In this document: in pieces, positions 1-9,300 of the stretch
How the letters are laid out: the number at the start of each line of letters is the position of its first letter
Numbering within the stretch: position 1 is the stretch's first letter
Assembly (NCBI GenBank): GCA_001430745.1
Contig: KQ482030.1
Coordinates: 457,921 to 471,781 of the forward strand
DNA: 13,861 nt
Source of the DNA: Auxenochlorella pyrenoidosa
Lineage: Eukaryota; Chlorophyta; Trebouxiophyceae; Chlorellales; Chlorellaceae
Direction of reading: 5' to 3'
The notes under the pieces: generated by a model
Database searches by the model: none
Told to the model about the DNA's origin: nothing
Seen by the model: the letters and a program-made list of their open reading frames with translations, nothing else
Position numbers and translations under genes: made by a program

Positions 1-1533
1 GGATGTGCACAGGGACGACGGTGCACGTGCATGCACACCACACCCAGTACCACTCTCCCCCCACCCCCCACGCACCCCCACCCTCTTGCACACCCTCACC
101 GTTGATCCACACAGTGTCCACATCGCACAGGCACAGGTCCAGGCCAAAGTCTGTGAAGGTGCGGGCCAGGTCCACCTGCAGGCCGGGCGCCCCATGGGCG
201 GCCAAATCTTGAGGGCTGCCAACCAGTCAAACGGGCAGCACCATCGCGGCTGCGGCAGCAGGCCCGCCCCATGCTGGCAGCAGCGCTGACATACAGCCGG
301 CAGCGAGCTGGCGCGGCCGCACCTTTTGCCGCCCCATCTTGTGGAACGCCTCTGTGCCCCAGCCAAAGTCGGCCGTGCCCAGCCCTGTGTCGGCCGACCC
401 GGTGTCGTACATGGCAAACACATTCAGGCCGCGGTCGGCCAGGGCCTGAAGAGCAGACCAAGAGCAAAGGGGTGGGGGTGGTGTGTGGGGGTGGGTGGGG
501 ATGGGGGTGTGAGGGTGTGGGGGGAGGGGGGGGCAGGGGGGTAAAGTGGGGCACGTGTTTCCCAGATAAAGTCTCGACAGTCAGCAACCAGGCAGCTCAA
601 AATGCAGGGCCGGCGTATGCTCTGCTGCCTGCTGCCGAGTTCGCACCCGCTGGCAGGCCGCGCTGCCGGGCTGCCGGCTGCAGCACCCACCTGGCCAGTC
701 TCCTTGTCCATTGCTCCCACCAGATAGTTTGTGATGCCGTGCACCTGCGCGGCAGGTCGGCGACAGCACCCATCTGCTGGTTGACCACTTGCCCGCTCAG
801 GAGGTTGCGCCTCTGCTGCCACAATTGGCATGCAGCTGGGCGTGCGGCATGCATGTGTTGCTAGCATTAGCGCCCGGTGCAGCACCCACCTGCATGTGGT
901 GCACCCAGTTGAGCGTGAAGTCGAGGAAGTGGAAGTTGGCCCAGGTCACGATGATGATGCCGTCACGGGCGTAGCCGTGCGCTAGTTCGCGGCTGAGCCG
1001 CGGCACGACGCCCTTCTTCACCGCCACGCCGCCGCTCTTCGTGGCCCCGCCTGCCTGCGCCTTACTGGTGCTGCCGGCACTGCTGCCGGCGCTGGTGTCG
1101 GCGCTGCTGCTGCTGACGCTGCTGCTCACGCCCGCCATGAGCCCGGCCTTCTGGAGTTTGACCGAGAACTCGGCGGCATCCCCCGAGGCTTTCGCCAGCT
1201 GGAACAGCTGTGCAGCAGTGGCGGCGTCATCCACCACTGTTGTGCGGCTGACCGAGGCCACAAGTGGGCCCTGCAGCAGCTCGGATGGCAATGAGTCCCG
1301 CATTTGAAGCAGCGTGCTTGGTGGGCAAGTTGAGAGCACTGGGCCAAGCGGCGACGCACACATGAAACATGGCTGGGACTCCAGTGTTTTTGCCCTCCTA
1401 AAGCTACTGCCCCTCTCACACCACTCACCCTGCGGCCCAGCACCACCACGCCAATGATGGCCAGCGCCAGGAGCAGCACCGCCCGCCTTCCGCCCGCCGC
1501 CGCTGGTCGCCGCGGCGCCCTGGCCACCGCCAT
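1..1533 (-). CDS. GT77 nucleotide-diphospho-sugar transferase, XEG113/arabinosyltransferase-like (3' partial)
   Basis: Exons in transcription order are 1533-1429, 1270-890, 744-691, 445-323 and 175-100, then an intron leaving the left edge. All junctions keep frame and give 246 residues. Residues 1-35 are a short basic head plus one hydrophobic segment (about 18-33, LLLALAIIGVVVLG), a type II Golgi signal anchor. A Ser/Ala/Gly-rich stem follows (about 80-120). The catalytic domain starts at GIIIVTWANF (139-148) and continues with NYLVGAMDKETG, DFGWGTEAFHKMGR (206-219) and CDVDTVW, with the metal-binding DxD at D239-V-D241. From remembered family motifs this order matches plant XEG113 (xyloglucanase-insensitive, Hyp-arabinose transferase), where the corresponding stretches read VGAMD, VGWG..FHKMGR and CDTDMVW. 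The likely role is adding arabinose or a similar sugar to hydroxyproline-rich glycoproteins in the Golgi; donor and acceptor are inferred. It is divergent from the ENOD93-like gene. The start was chosen because it supplies the membrane anchor and a phase-0 junction (AGG/gtgagt to ctgcag/GGC). The remaining catalytic domain and stop lie outside the window. Confidence 0.85.
469..554 (+). repeat. Strand-asymmetric G/T-rich tract in GT77 intron 3
   Basis: Runs of three to eight G separated by T, A or GT fill most of 86 bases on the plus strand. In the GT77 transcript the tract is an almost pure C/A pyrimidine-rich segment upstream of the exon 4 acceptor. It meets the usual G3+N1-7 pattern for a G-quadruplex on the plus strand. 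Confidence 0.75.
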
Positions 1534-1859
1534 CCCTTCTGGCGTTGGCTGGCTGCGATCCCAGTCTCACAGGGGCCTCCCTGGAGAGCCAGCCGGCCCT
1601 GCGGGCCGCTGAGAACGCTTGGCCGTCCAGCGATGGGCGCGAGAGCAGCTGTGTGCGCACGAAAGGTGATCCCGATCCCAGGGCAGGCCAGGAGAGCTCA
1701 CAGGCCGCGTGGGCAGCAAAAGGCACTTCTGCTGCGCCTGTCGTGCGGCCCTGCCAATTTTGATCAGCTCGCGCCTTGGTGCATTCCAGCAGCACCTCTG
1801 AATCTGCGCAACCTCTTGCTGCTTCAGTTGGCTGCCTACTACCTGCTGTTTGCCCTAGT
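1534..1859. promoter_or_regulatory. Divergent intergenic region between the GT77 and ENOD93-like genes
   Basis: These 326 bases separate two divergent start codons and must hold both 5' UTRs and both promoters. A CCAAT pentamer lies at 1754-1758 on the plus strand, about 100 bases before the ENOD93-like ATG. I see no convincing TATA box. Open frames crossing the region in both directions have no recognisable protein content. Confidence 0.5.
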
Positions 1860-2747
1860 ATGAGCGGTGCTTGGGACACGCTCTTGAAGACGTTTGGCAT
1901 CAAATACGAGGACTCCTCCGTTGTCCGCGAGCACGACGGTGCGGGAAATGCCAGCGTTTTATAAACGGTTTGTGAAACTGACAATGACAGCCTTGTTGCG
2001 TGGTCTCTCGCCGCCCGGGCTGTTCATCAGTCGAGATGCACCGGTTTCCAGACGCTGCACGGTCTCCTTGCGCTGGCTGTCACCAGCACCGGCCGCCGCT
2101 GCCGTCGTCACCCGCAGCCTGCCTGCCACCCGCCGTTCTCCCCCGCCATTACTCATTTCTCCATCGCCTCATGGACCTCCCCAACACACAACACCCCTGC
2201 AGTCAAGCGCCAGGCTAGTGCCGTCAAGGACGCGACCGCAGAGGGCCTGGTGGGCGCGGTGGTCGCGCTGGCCTGCTCCTCTGCCACCGTGCTGGGCGCC
2301 TGCAAGCTGTTCCCGGCCTTCAACCGCAGCCTGAGCGTCTCGGGCAAGACAGCGCTCATCGTGAGTTGGGCGGCTGTGCTGCTGTCTGCCTGCCGCCCCT
2401 GTGCGTACGCCTGCGTGTCGATTGTTTTTGGCTTGCTGTCTGGCCGCCCTGGCGGCCGCCGAGTTCGGCGACTGCCTGGGAGCAGCTACCTGGCTGCTGC
2501 TGGCTGCTTCCAAGGGAGGGCTCATGGTACAGACAACCCCCCCCCACCACCACCACCACTAGCTTGTCCGGCCCGCTGGGCATGGCAGGGGGCTGGTTTG
2601 ATCGCGCCACGCGCCCTCCGTTGCGACCGCCGCCTGCGCGCTGCCCCACACACACAATAGGTGACCCCGGCCTTTGGCACCTTCTTCCTGCTCGCCGAGC
2701 TGAGGATGAACGAGCACAAGCGGCTGCGCCGCGGGCCCAGCGCCTGA
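1860..2747 (+). CDS. Small two-helix membrane protein, ENOD93/HIG1-like
   Basis: Exons are 1860-1938, 2203-2360 and 2661-2747 (TGA), with consistent phases (GAC G/TC, then phase 0), coding for 107 residues. Residues 1-35 are hydrophilic (MSGAWDTLLKTFGIKYED). Two hydrophobic segments follow at about 40-60 (GLVGAVVALACSSATVLGA) and 75-92 (TALIVTPAFGTFFLLAEL), and the tail is basic (NEHKRLRR). The A-x-x-EG-x-x-GA motif, the helix, then KLFPAFN..L..SGKTALIV resemble early nodulin 93 proteins, which are about 100-110 aa and related to HIG1 proteins of mitochondrial respiratory complexes. The family call rests on remembered motifs and is moderate; a mitochondrial inner-membrane role is inference. 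Length and two-helix layout agree with the family. Alternative: an algal-specific two-helix protein. A TGTAA signal lies 315 bases after the stop. The start is the first ATG giving a compact protein; an in-frame ATG at 1776 would add an unconvincing Ser-rich head. Confidence 0.75.
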
Positions 2748-3378
2748 TCTACGCGCATACCCCGATCCCGCCATGGGTGCCCGGCCAAACGCCATGCCGG
2801 CCCCGCCCAAGAAATGAGCGCTCTGCCATGCATGCTGCCAAGGCCCGTTGAGCCCGGCGCCGCGCCAAGCTTCTTCCCCACCTCCTCTTCGCCATGTACC
2901 CTCAGCACTGCGATGCTACGCCCTTGCATGCTACACACGATATGCCAATGCTCTACGCCCCTGCTTGCCCCGTGCGGTGCACGCCTGCCGCACACAATCT
3001 GCTGCGCCTTCCTGCTCACATGACTAGTGATGCTGCAAAAGAATGCCCCTCCGACTAGCTTTGTAAAGGTAGCTAGCCCCCCCACCACCCACCCACCCAC
3101 TCCTATTGCGCACTCATGAAGAATTTTTTGTGCACTTGCAGGAACATCCTTTGCCTTGGGCTCCTTCAGCAACCCATTGACTGAGCCCTGTGGCCTGCTG
3201 CATGCATGCAGGCCTGAGCGCTGCCACCACCGCCTAGGACGATAGACGCAGGAGCAGCCGCTCGCTTGAGCTTGGTGCAGTTTAGCATAGGCCTAGGTAG
3301 CTGCTGCACCGCCTGCCGTGCCGTGTCCTGAGCCGGCGTCCGCTTGCCGAGGCCCCCAGGCAGCAGCTCCCGGCAGCC
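2748..3378 (+). other. Intergenic: ENOD93-like 3' UTR and TLC gene promoter/5' UTR
   Basis: No convincing coding exon in these 631 bases. The left half up to the TGTAA at 3062 is probably 3' UTR of the small membrane protein. The rest should contain the promoter and leader of the TLC gene. It includes a C/A-rich run near 3079-3101 and a self-complementary stretch TGCATGCATGCA at 3199-3210. A T-run and a CAG near 3122-3141 resemble an acceptor, but no donor or coding exon fits them, except possibly a 5' UTR intron. Confidence 0.5.
3062..3066 (+). terminator. Putative TGTAA poly(A) signal of the ENOD93-like gene
   Basis: TGTAA is the usual polyadenylation signal of green algae. This copy lies 315 bases downstream of the stop codon at 2747, a normal 3' UTR length, in a relatively AT-rich patch. 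Confidence 0.45.
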
Positions 3379-5596
3379 ATGGGCAGCGCCACCTTTCCTG
3401 TGGAGCGCATCCACCGCGTGGCGGCAGCCTCCTGCCTCACATGGTGCGCACGCCGCCCCTGCTGCTCCGGTCTGCGTTATGAGCTGCGCTGCATGCCGCG
3501 CCTTTGCGCCTTTGCCGGAAAGGTGCCAGTTCTGCTGTGCTGCCCTTTTCTGGTATGTGCCGTGGCTGCATGCCGCGGCTGTGACTGGCCACCCTGGGGC
3601 TAAGCACTGCTGCCCTGCGTGCGCGCAACACCTGGTGCAGGGGCCTGGTCAGCCTGGCAGTGCACCTGTGCAGCCGCGCGCTGTGGCGGGGATATACCAA
3701 GACGCTGCGCCCGGTTGAGCGGCGGCAGTGGTGCAATAAGATTGCCTGCGGCCTGCACGTGAGCGGGCGGCGGCGCTCATAGCTGTGCTGCGCTGGGCGG
3801 CTGGGCTTTGGGCTCGCTGCCTCTGGGCAGGGCTATGATGCACATGGCTTCTGGCCGCGCCTCCTTACGCCCGGCATGCAAACCCCGACGGCTGCATGCG
3901 GCGTGCCGTCCCCGGTCCTCTCCTGCAGGCTGCTGTGCTGGCCTACCACCAGGCCTGGAACCTGTTTGACCCAGTCCTGAATGCTGACCCGCTGCATGGC
4001 GTGACGGGTGCGGCTGGCCGCGCTGGGCAGCATGGGCCGCGCATCCCTTGCTGCACCCGGGTTGCTTGCGATGCCGTGGCCAAGGCTCGCGTACGCCGCC
4101 TGCTCGTGCCTGCCATTGCTGGCCCCCCTCCCAATGAGCCTGGCGCCCCGCATCCCTGGTCGCCGCCTGCGCGCGCCCGCCGTCGCTGGGCCCCTTCCTA
4201 ATCAGCCTGGCGCCCCGCCCCCCGCCGTCTGCAGACGGCCACTTCTTCTGGGGCTCCGTGCTGCTGGGCTACCTGGCCTACGACACCGCCTACTCCCTGG
4301 CCTGCTTCCCCCTGCGCAGCGGCGCCGTCATGCTGGCGCACCACCTCGTGGGCATCGCCGGCTGCGTCATCGGTGGGCCGCCGCCCCCTGCCTGCCTGAC
4401 TTCCCCCTCCCGCTCGCCGCCCCGCCGTCTGGCTGCCCCCTGGAGTGCCCTGCGCGTGGCGCCCGCCCGCCGTGAACCTACGCCCGCCCGCCACCCAGTG
4501 CCAGTGCCACAGCCACGCTCCTCAGCGAGCCCCTGCTTTGCTGGCCTTGCTGATGTATGCACTGGTCCCCGCACCGATCACTGCCCACCGGCTCCTGCAG
4601 GCGTGTACTTCAACAAGCTGGCGCTGTTTGGCATGGCCATCGAGGTGTTCTTCGAGTCGTGCAACCCGCTGCTGCATGTGAGCCGCGCGCCGCGGGCCCG
4701 TCAGGGCCTGTGGGCTGGATGCCTGGCTGTGTGCACATCCTGGCACAGCGCAGCTTGATTGTAGCCTCACCCTTGCTGACCCTCGGCACTGCCTCGGCAC
4801 TGCCTGCTCTCGGCATGCATGCACGTGCAATGTTGCATCACCACCGGTCAGCCCTGCCCTGCCTCTTCCAGGTGCTTGGCTGCATGCGCATCGCCGGCCA
4901 GGCGCACGGCCGCGTCTACGCCGCAGTCAGCAAGCTGTTCGTGGCGCAGTTCTTCCTGTTCAGGTGGGCGGCTGCATCTTGCGCCTGAGCTGGGTCGCAG
5001 AAACACGACGGGGTGTGCCCGATTGCTACTTGCTGCCGCCGTGTGCCGAGCACCGGGGCCCGCGCCTGGCTACCCTACCCGCCCTTCTGCCAGCGCCCTG
5101 ACCCGGCCCCGCTGCGTGTGCTTTGCCTCGGGCAGGGTGGTGATCAGCAACGGCTACTTCCTGTGGATGCTGCGCATCGTGCTGCGCCTGGAGGAGCAGC
5201 CCTGGTGGGCGTGGGCAGGTGAGCCGGGCGAGAGCCGCACGTTGGCGGTGGAGGGGGCCTGTGGCGAGCGTTTGGCGGGCTGGTGGAGCATCAGAGCACC
5301 ACGAACCCCCCGCGCAGCGCGTGCTGCCACTGCCTGTCCCACCGCGGTTCATGCCCTCGGCTGGCCGCCCTATGCCTGCAGGCGTCGCAGTGTTTGCGCT
5401 GCTCAACACGCTCAACCTGCTGTGGCTGGTCAAGCTGGTGGCCATGGCCCGTGCTGGAGACCAGCAGCAGGGTAAACAGCAGCAGCGGCAGAATGGAGGG
5501 GGGTGGCAGCCCGCTGCGGGGGCTGCAGGCAAGCCGGCGCCGCAGCCGGGCGTGGCCATCACCGCATTCGCTGGCAGCGTCCCCAAGCAGGACTAA
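3379..5596 (+). CDS. TLC (TRAM-LAG1-CLN8) domain multi-pass membrane protein, TLCD4/TMEM56-like
   Basis: Eight exons: 3379-3443, 3641-3758, 3929-4007, 4235-4372, 4601-4677, 4872-4963, 5136-5218 and 5382-5596 (TAA). Every junction is phase-compatible and gives 288 residues. The domain can be followed end to end: WCNKIACGLHA (the W..R/K...S..HA entry motif, exon 2/3 join at residues 61/62), FDPVLNADPLHG, FFWGSVLLGYLAYDTAYSL (91-109), LAHHLVG with the paired His 123-124 typical of TLC proteins, VFFESCNPLLH, FFLFRVVISNGYFLWMLRIVL, and a last helix near 222-245. About six to seven hydrophobic segments are visible. The C-terminal 40 residues are Gln/Gly/Ala-rich, hydrophilic and probably cytosolic. 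Known relatives (TLCD4/TMEM56) sit in internal membranes; ceramide synthases share the fold but carry a longer Lag1 motif that I do not see. A lipid-related role is inference. Exon 2 is short and was placed because TG/GGG at the first junction and CAC/gtgagc at its end are the choices that join the N-terminus to the TLC motif in frame. The N-terminal 22 residues are the least certain. Confidence 0.88.
4092..4225 (+). repeat. Imperfect 67-bp tandem duplication inside TLC intron 3
   Basis: Two units of about 67 bases (4092-4158 and 4159-4225). Both contain CGCCGCCTG near the start and AGCCTGGCGCCCCGC near the end, with a diverged middle (CCCCCTCCCAATG versus CCCCTTCCTAATC). The second copy ends just before the CTGCAG acceptor of exon 4. 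Confidence 0.75.
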
Positions 5597-5700
5597 GAGG
5601 GCGTGCCCCTGCTGTGTGGCTGTGACCCACCTGTGCTCTGCATGTATGTTATCCAACACCAATTCTGCGACCAACCTGCAGCAGCTGCTGCCACGTTGGC

Positions 5701-5775
5701 AGGCCCCTTTTCCTGACGTACATTCTGGCCCCTTGACCTTTGTATACATTTGGCCCCTTGACCTCTGGATACTGC
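5701..5775 (+). repeat. Three 25-bp tandem units, GGCCCCTT-rich
   Basis: Units start at 5701, 5726 and 5751. Units 2 and 3 share TGGCCCCTTGACCT followed by TGTATAC or TGGATAC. Unit 1 is more diverged (AGGCCCCTTTTCCTGACGTAC). The array lies in the 3' UTR interval about 105 bases after the TLC stop codon. Confidence 0.75.
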
Positions 5776-5869
5776 TACATTTGTTTTGGCAATCGTTTGG
5801 ACGACAGCCCTGCAGCACAGAGCAGGCACCATGCACGCAGGGGCGCTTGGGCGACTGCACAGGGAATTA

Positions 5870-5874
5870 TTACA
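5870..5874 (-). terminator. Putative TGTAA poly(A) signal of the chitinase gene
   Basis: TTACA on the plus strand reads TGTAA on the minus strand, 485 bases past the chitinase stop codon. It is the only TGTAA in that orientation that I found between the stop and this point. Confidence 0.4.
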
Positions 5875-6358
5875 GGGAAGCAGAGCTGCAGTGTGGTCAT
5901 GGGTCTGGGGGCAGTTATGGCTGCGCAGCAGTCAGGTGAGAACGAAAGCGGGATCACGGCACAGCGAATGGGCGTGCCCAAGATGGTGAGGTCCAGGAGT
6001 AGTTTGCAAAGGGAAGTTGGCCAGCTTTGAGCATCCTCTGAGGCCGGTCGGAATGGGATGCATGGGGAGGGGCAGTCTGGCAACAGCGTTCAGCTGACAG
6101 CTATGGTGTCACGAACAGATGTACATCCACGGGTCTGTACACATGGGCAGTGCCTTTCGGCTTAGGGAAGAGAATTGGCTGTTGCTGTTGGGCGGGTGAA
6201 CGGTCGTGTAGCAAGGTCGGCTGGAGCGTCACCAAAAAGTGCAGTACAACTACTAGTAGTAGCATGTGGCAAGCGCACGTTCTGTGCGGCGAGAGCGGTC
6301 CAGACGGGGCGGCCTGGGGCATCGAGGAATTATGCATGGGGGCTTTGGTGGCCTGCAG

Positions 6359-9300
6359 TCAGGCCCCTCGGCGTGTGCCCCCCGACAGCGGTGCAGCACA
6401 GCCCCGCTTGTTCAGGCTGCGGCATGCTGCCTGCGCCAGCTGCAGCGGCGAGGGGTTGCCCTGCAAGCAGAGACATGGCTGTTGCTTGTTGGTAACGCAA
6501 GCTTTCAGGGCTGCTGACAGCACCATGCTGACAAAAGTTGACGCACAGCATGCCTGTCTCCCATTTCCCGCCGCAACAGCTGGCTGGGCAGCGCAGTGCA
6601 AGCGCGTGTGCCCATTGTGGCTGCTCAGCACGCCCGCAAACCAAGCATGCTGGCGCCACACGCGCATCAGTGGTCGCCCCCTCACCGGCTTTGTGAGGGA
6701 CCAGAGCATGAGGCCGCCTGCACCGCGGTGGGCAACCCAGTTCCCCAGGTCTTGTGCCTCCGGCACGGTCATGCGCGCCTGGCCCCAGCTCTGCAGTTGA
6801 AGGGTTTAGACGGGGATGGCGAGGAGCACTGGTCAGCCATGTGTCTTGCAGCATGTTGCAGCTCTCACTGCCTGCTTGGGCATGAGCATCTACCTGCATT
6901 CCTAGCATCAGCGCCGCGAGGCAGCACTGGCATGGCAAGTGAGGCCATGTCGGACACTTGAGCTACGCATGAGCCGCAACAGCATAAGCAGCCATTGGCT
7001 GGCACACACCTCGGGGGGCACTTGCATGCCTGCCAGCACCCGGTTGCAGGGGAAATAGGTGCAGTAGGCGCTGATGGCCTCCTGCGACAGGGAGGGGCGG
7101 TTGGGGGGTTGGTGTGGTGCGTCAGGCAGGGTTGCAGCCCAGAATGCCTTGACGTTCACCCTATGCAGTTCATCGCAAGACATGCATGGCAATACCACAG
7201 CATGGTATTGGACGGCACGTGCTTGCGCTGCATCCATCTCATGGCCAGCCATGTCGCTGGCTGCTGGCCACCGGCCGCCCTCGCCTTGGCGTCGTAGCCT
7301 GTGGGGGCGCCCGGCGGTGACCGCTTGTCTCCCGCGTCATACGACATGACAAAGAGGTAGTCCAGCAGCTTGCCAGCGGCGCGCAGCACGTTGAGGGCCA
7401 TGCCCGTGTGGCTGCCCTGGGGCAGCGAGTTGGCAAAGCGCCTGCGGGTGGGGCGGCGCGACGAGCGGGGCAAGCGTTGCAAGGCAGCTGGGTTGGCCTG
7501 GAGAGAGTGGAAAGGCAGCAGCGCGGTGCAGCCATGGGGGCAGGGTGCCGCGGTTGCGAGGGGCGGGCAGGAGCCGGGCTGCCTCGCACCCTTCGCCATA
7601 GGCGCCGATAGACCAGGCCGCCGTGGTCAGCAGGTAGCGCGGCCGCGGCAGGGCGGCCCGCAGCCTCTGCGCCAAGTGCGGTGGGGTTGGCATGGTACGC
7701 ACATGTCAGCTCAGCTGATTGTGCCGACAGCGTACACGTCAGTGGCGTCGCTGCTGACACGCGCCTGCCCTGTGCCTTTCTGGTGGAACGATTCTGCAGT
7801 GACACGCGTATTCACGGTCCAGCTCCTGCACTACTGCCCGCACCTGCACCGCTCGTGTGTAGCCCTTGTCGGTGGTGCACGCCATCTTGTCTCGCTCGCG
7901 CCAGCAAGCTGCAGTGGAGGGGGCCGACGGACACAGCATTGCAGGCCTGGTCTGTAGAGACCATGCCCAGGCCATGCGCTTACATTGCTGAGCCGCCTTA
8001 TGCTACACTGCGGTCTCCTCCCTGAGCCTGCCCAGGCCGCTGTCCATTCCACGCTGCAGCAGACAGAGCCGCAGGCACACAGCCAGAGGCGCCCATCCAG
8101 GGCTCACAGCCATCCCCTTCGTAGTCCACATCCACGCCGTCCAGCCCAAACTGCCGCACGAAGGCGGAGATGGCGGTGGCGTTCAGCCGGTCCCAGGCGG
8201 TGTAGGTGGCGCCCCCGACCGACACCAGCACCCGCGTGCGCGGGTTGCGCCGCTTCAGCAACGCAATGGCGCCCTTGACCACCGCTGGCTCGGAGCTGCG
8301 GGCGGCGGGGAGTGCAGCAGGGGGCCACGGCTGGGGCGCGGGCAGCCGCGCTGCAGTGTGTACCTGGTGCCGAGGGCGGCATAGGAGGCAGGCAGGCAGG
8401 CAGGCAGGCCTCCGGCTGCTGGGCAGTGCCCACATGCTCTCCCTGAACGACTTCTGGGCGATCCTTGCGCAGCTGTCCTGCCCTGCCCGGCCTCCCGGGG
8501 ACTCTTCCTGCAGCCCTGCTGCTCACCTGAAGCTCAGGCCAGTGCCCTCAAAGGTCAGGCCCCCGCCATAGGTGGCCTCGGGCCACATGAAGGCCAGGCC
8601 TGCAGCGCAGGAGCAGGGGACGGGACCACGGCCCTGAGCCTGTACACCTGCTAGACCTGTCGCGTCTGGCAGGCCTGAACCGGGCCTCTGGGTGCGCCCC
8701 GCTGGCAGGCTCGGCCCTGCAGGCTCGGCGCCGCCCTCGTGTGCGGATGCACTCACACACAATGTCCACGTATCCAGGCAGCTGCGACAGGCGGCTGGCC
8801 GCGGCGCTGCTGGCCCAGGGGTCGGCCCAGCTCTCCAAGTAGCCCGCAAAGTGGAAGCGCGAGCCCGGAGGGGCGGGGGCGGGGAGGGGGTGCGGGGGGG
8901 TGCGGCGGGCGCGGCGGCTGCGGAGGGCGCGGCCGCGGTGAGGGCGGTGGGCGTGGTGGCCGCGGCGGGTGCGGCGGCAGCGGCGGTGACGGCTTGGCCG
9001 CGCAGGGCGGCATGTTGTAGGGCCAGTCGCACACTTGTATGGCCTCGTTGAAGCGCAACCCCGCCAGGCAGTTGTAGAGCGCAGGGCAGCCCAGCTGGCA
9101 GCCGCAGCGGTAGAAGCAGCTGCCGCAGGTTTGACGCTCCGCGTAGAATCGGTCCACGCTGGGCTTCCCTGTACAGGCCGCAGCTGCCGCCTCCTTGGTG
9201 CAGGGCGCGGGGGAGCGTGCGATCTGCACCACCCCTCCTCCGGGGGCGTGGGTGGCGATGCCGCCGGTGTTGGCCTCTGCCGCCAGAGCAGCCTTTGCTA

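Larger units (their letters stand above)
5597..6358. other. Convergent intergenic region (3' UTRs of TLC gene and chitinase)
   Basis: These 762 bases lie between two convergent genes and should be 3' UTR from both sides. I see no exon with family motifs. The stretch contains a three-unit 25-bp repeat (5701-5775), a minus-strand TGTAA (5870-5874) for the chitinase, and a 12-base palindrome ACTACTAGTAGT at 6249-6260. I found no plus-strand TGTAA for the TLC gene here, so its poly(A) site must use a variant such as TGTAT (5644, 5741). Confidence 0.55.

Noticed and set aside
797..1984. 395-codon open frame on the minus strand, including a possible start at MRDSLPSELLQ
   Set aside because: Only the part 1270-890 is a real GT77 exon. 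The upstream part covers intron 1, the promoter and part of the divergent gene. Starting at MRDSLPSE would lose the membrane anchor, and a good ctgcag acceptor ends exactly after that peptide.
3379..3603. Longer first exon of the TLC gene ending at a GTATGT donor (3553)
   Set aside because: It is phase-compatible with exon 3 but inserts a Cys-rich stretch with no TLC features and skips the W-C-N-K...LHA motif found at 3641-3758, which joins in frame on both sides.
6249..6260. 12-base palindrome ACTACTAGTAGT as a binding site
   Set aside because: It is a simple trinucleotide-like palindrome in a 3' UTR with no second copy seen and no context supporting an operator.
5597..6358. Possible additional small genes in the convergent region (open frames up to about 100 codons)
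   Set aside because: None has a family motif, compatible splice structure or plausible composition; the interval is accounted for by two 3' UTRs.
8692..9051. Plus-strand Gly/Ala/Arg-rich open frames opposite the chitinase linker
   Set aside because: They are the antisense image of Pro codons (CCG/CCC to CGG/GGG) and lie opposite a well-supported exon.
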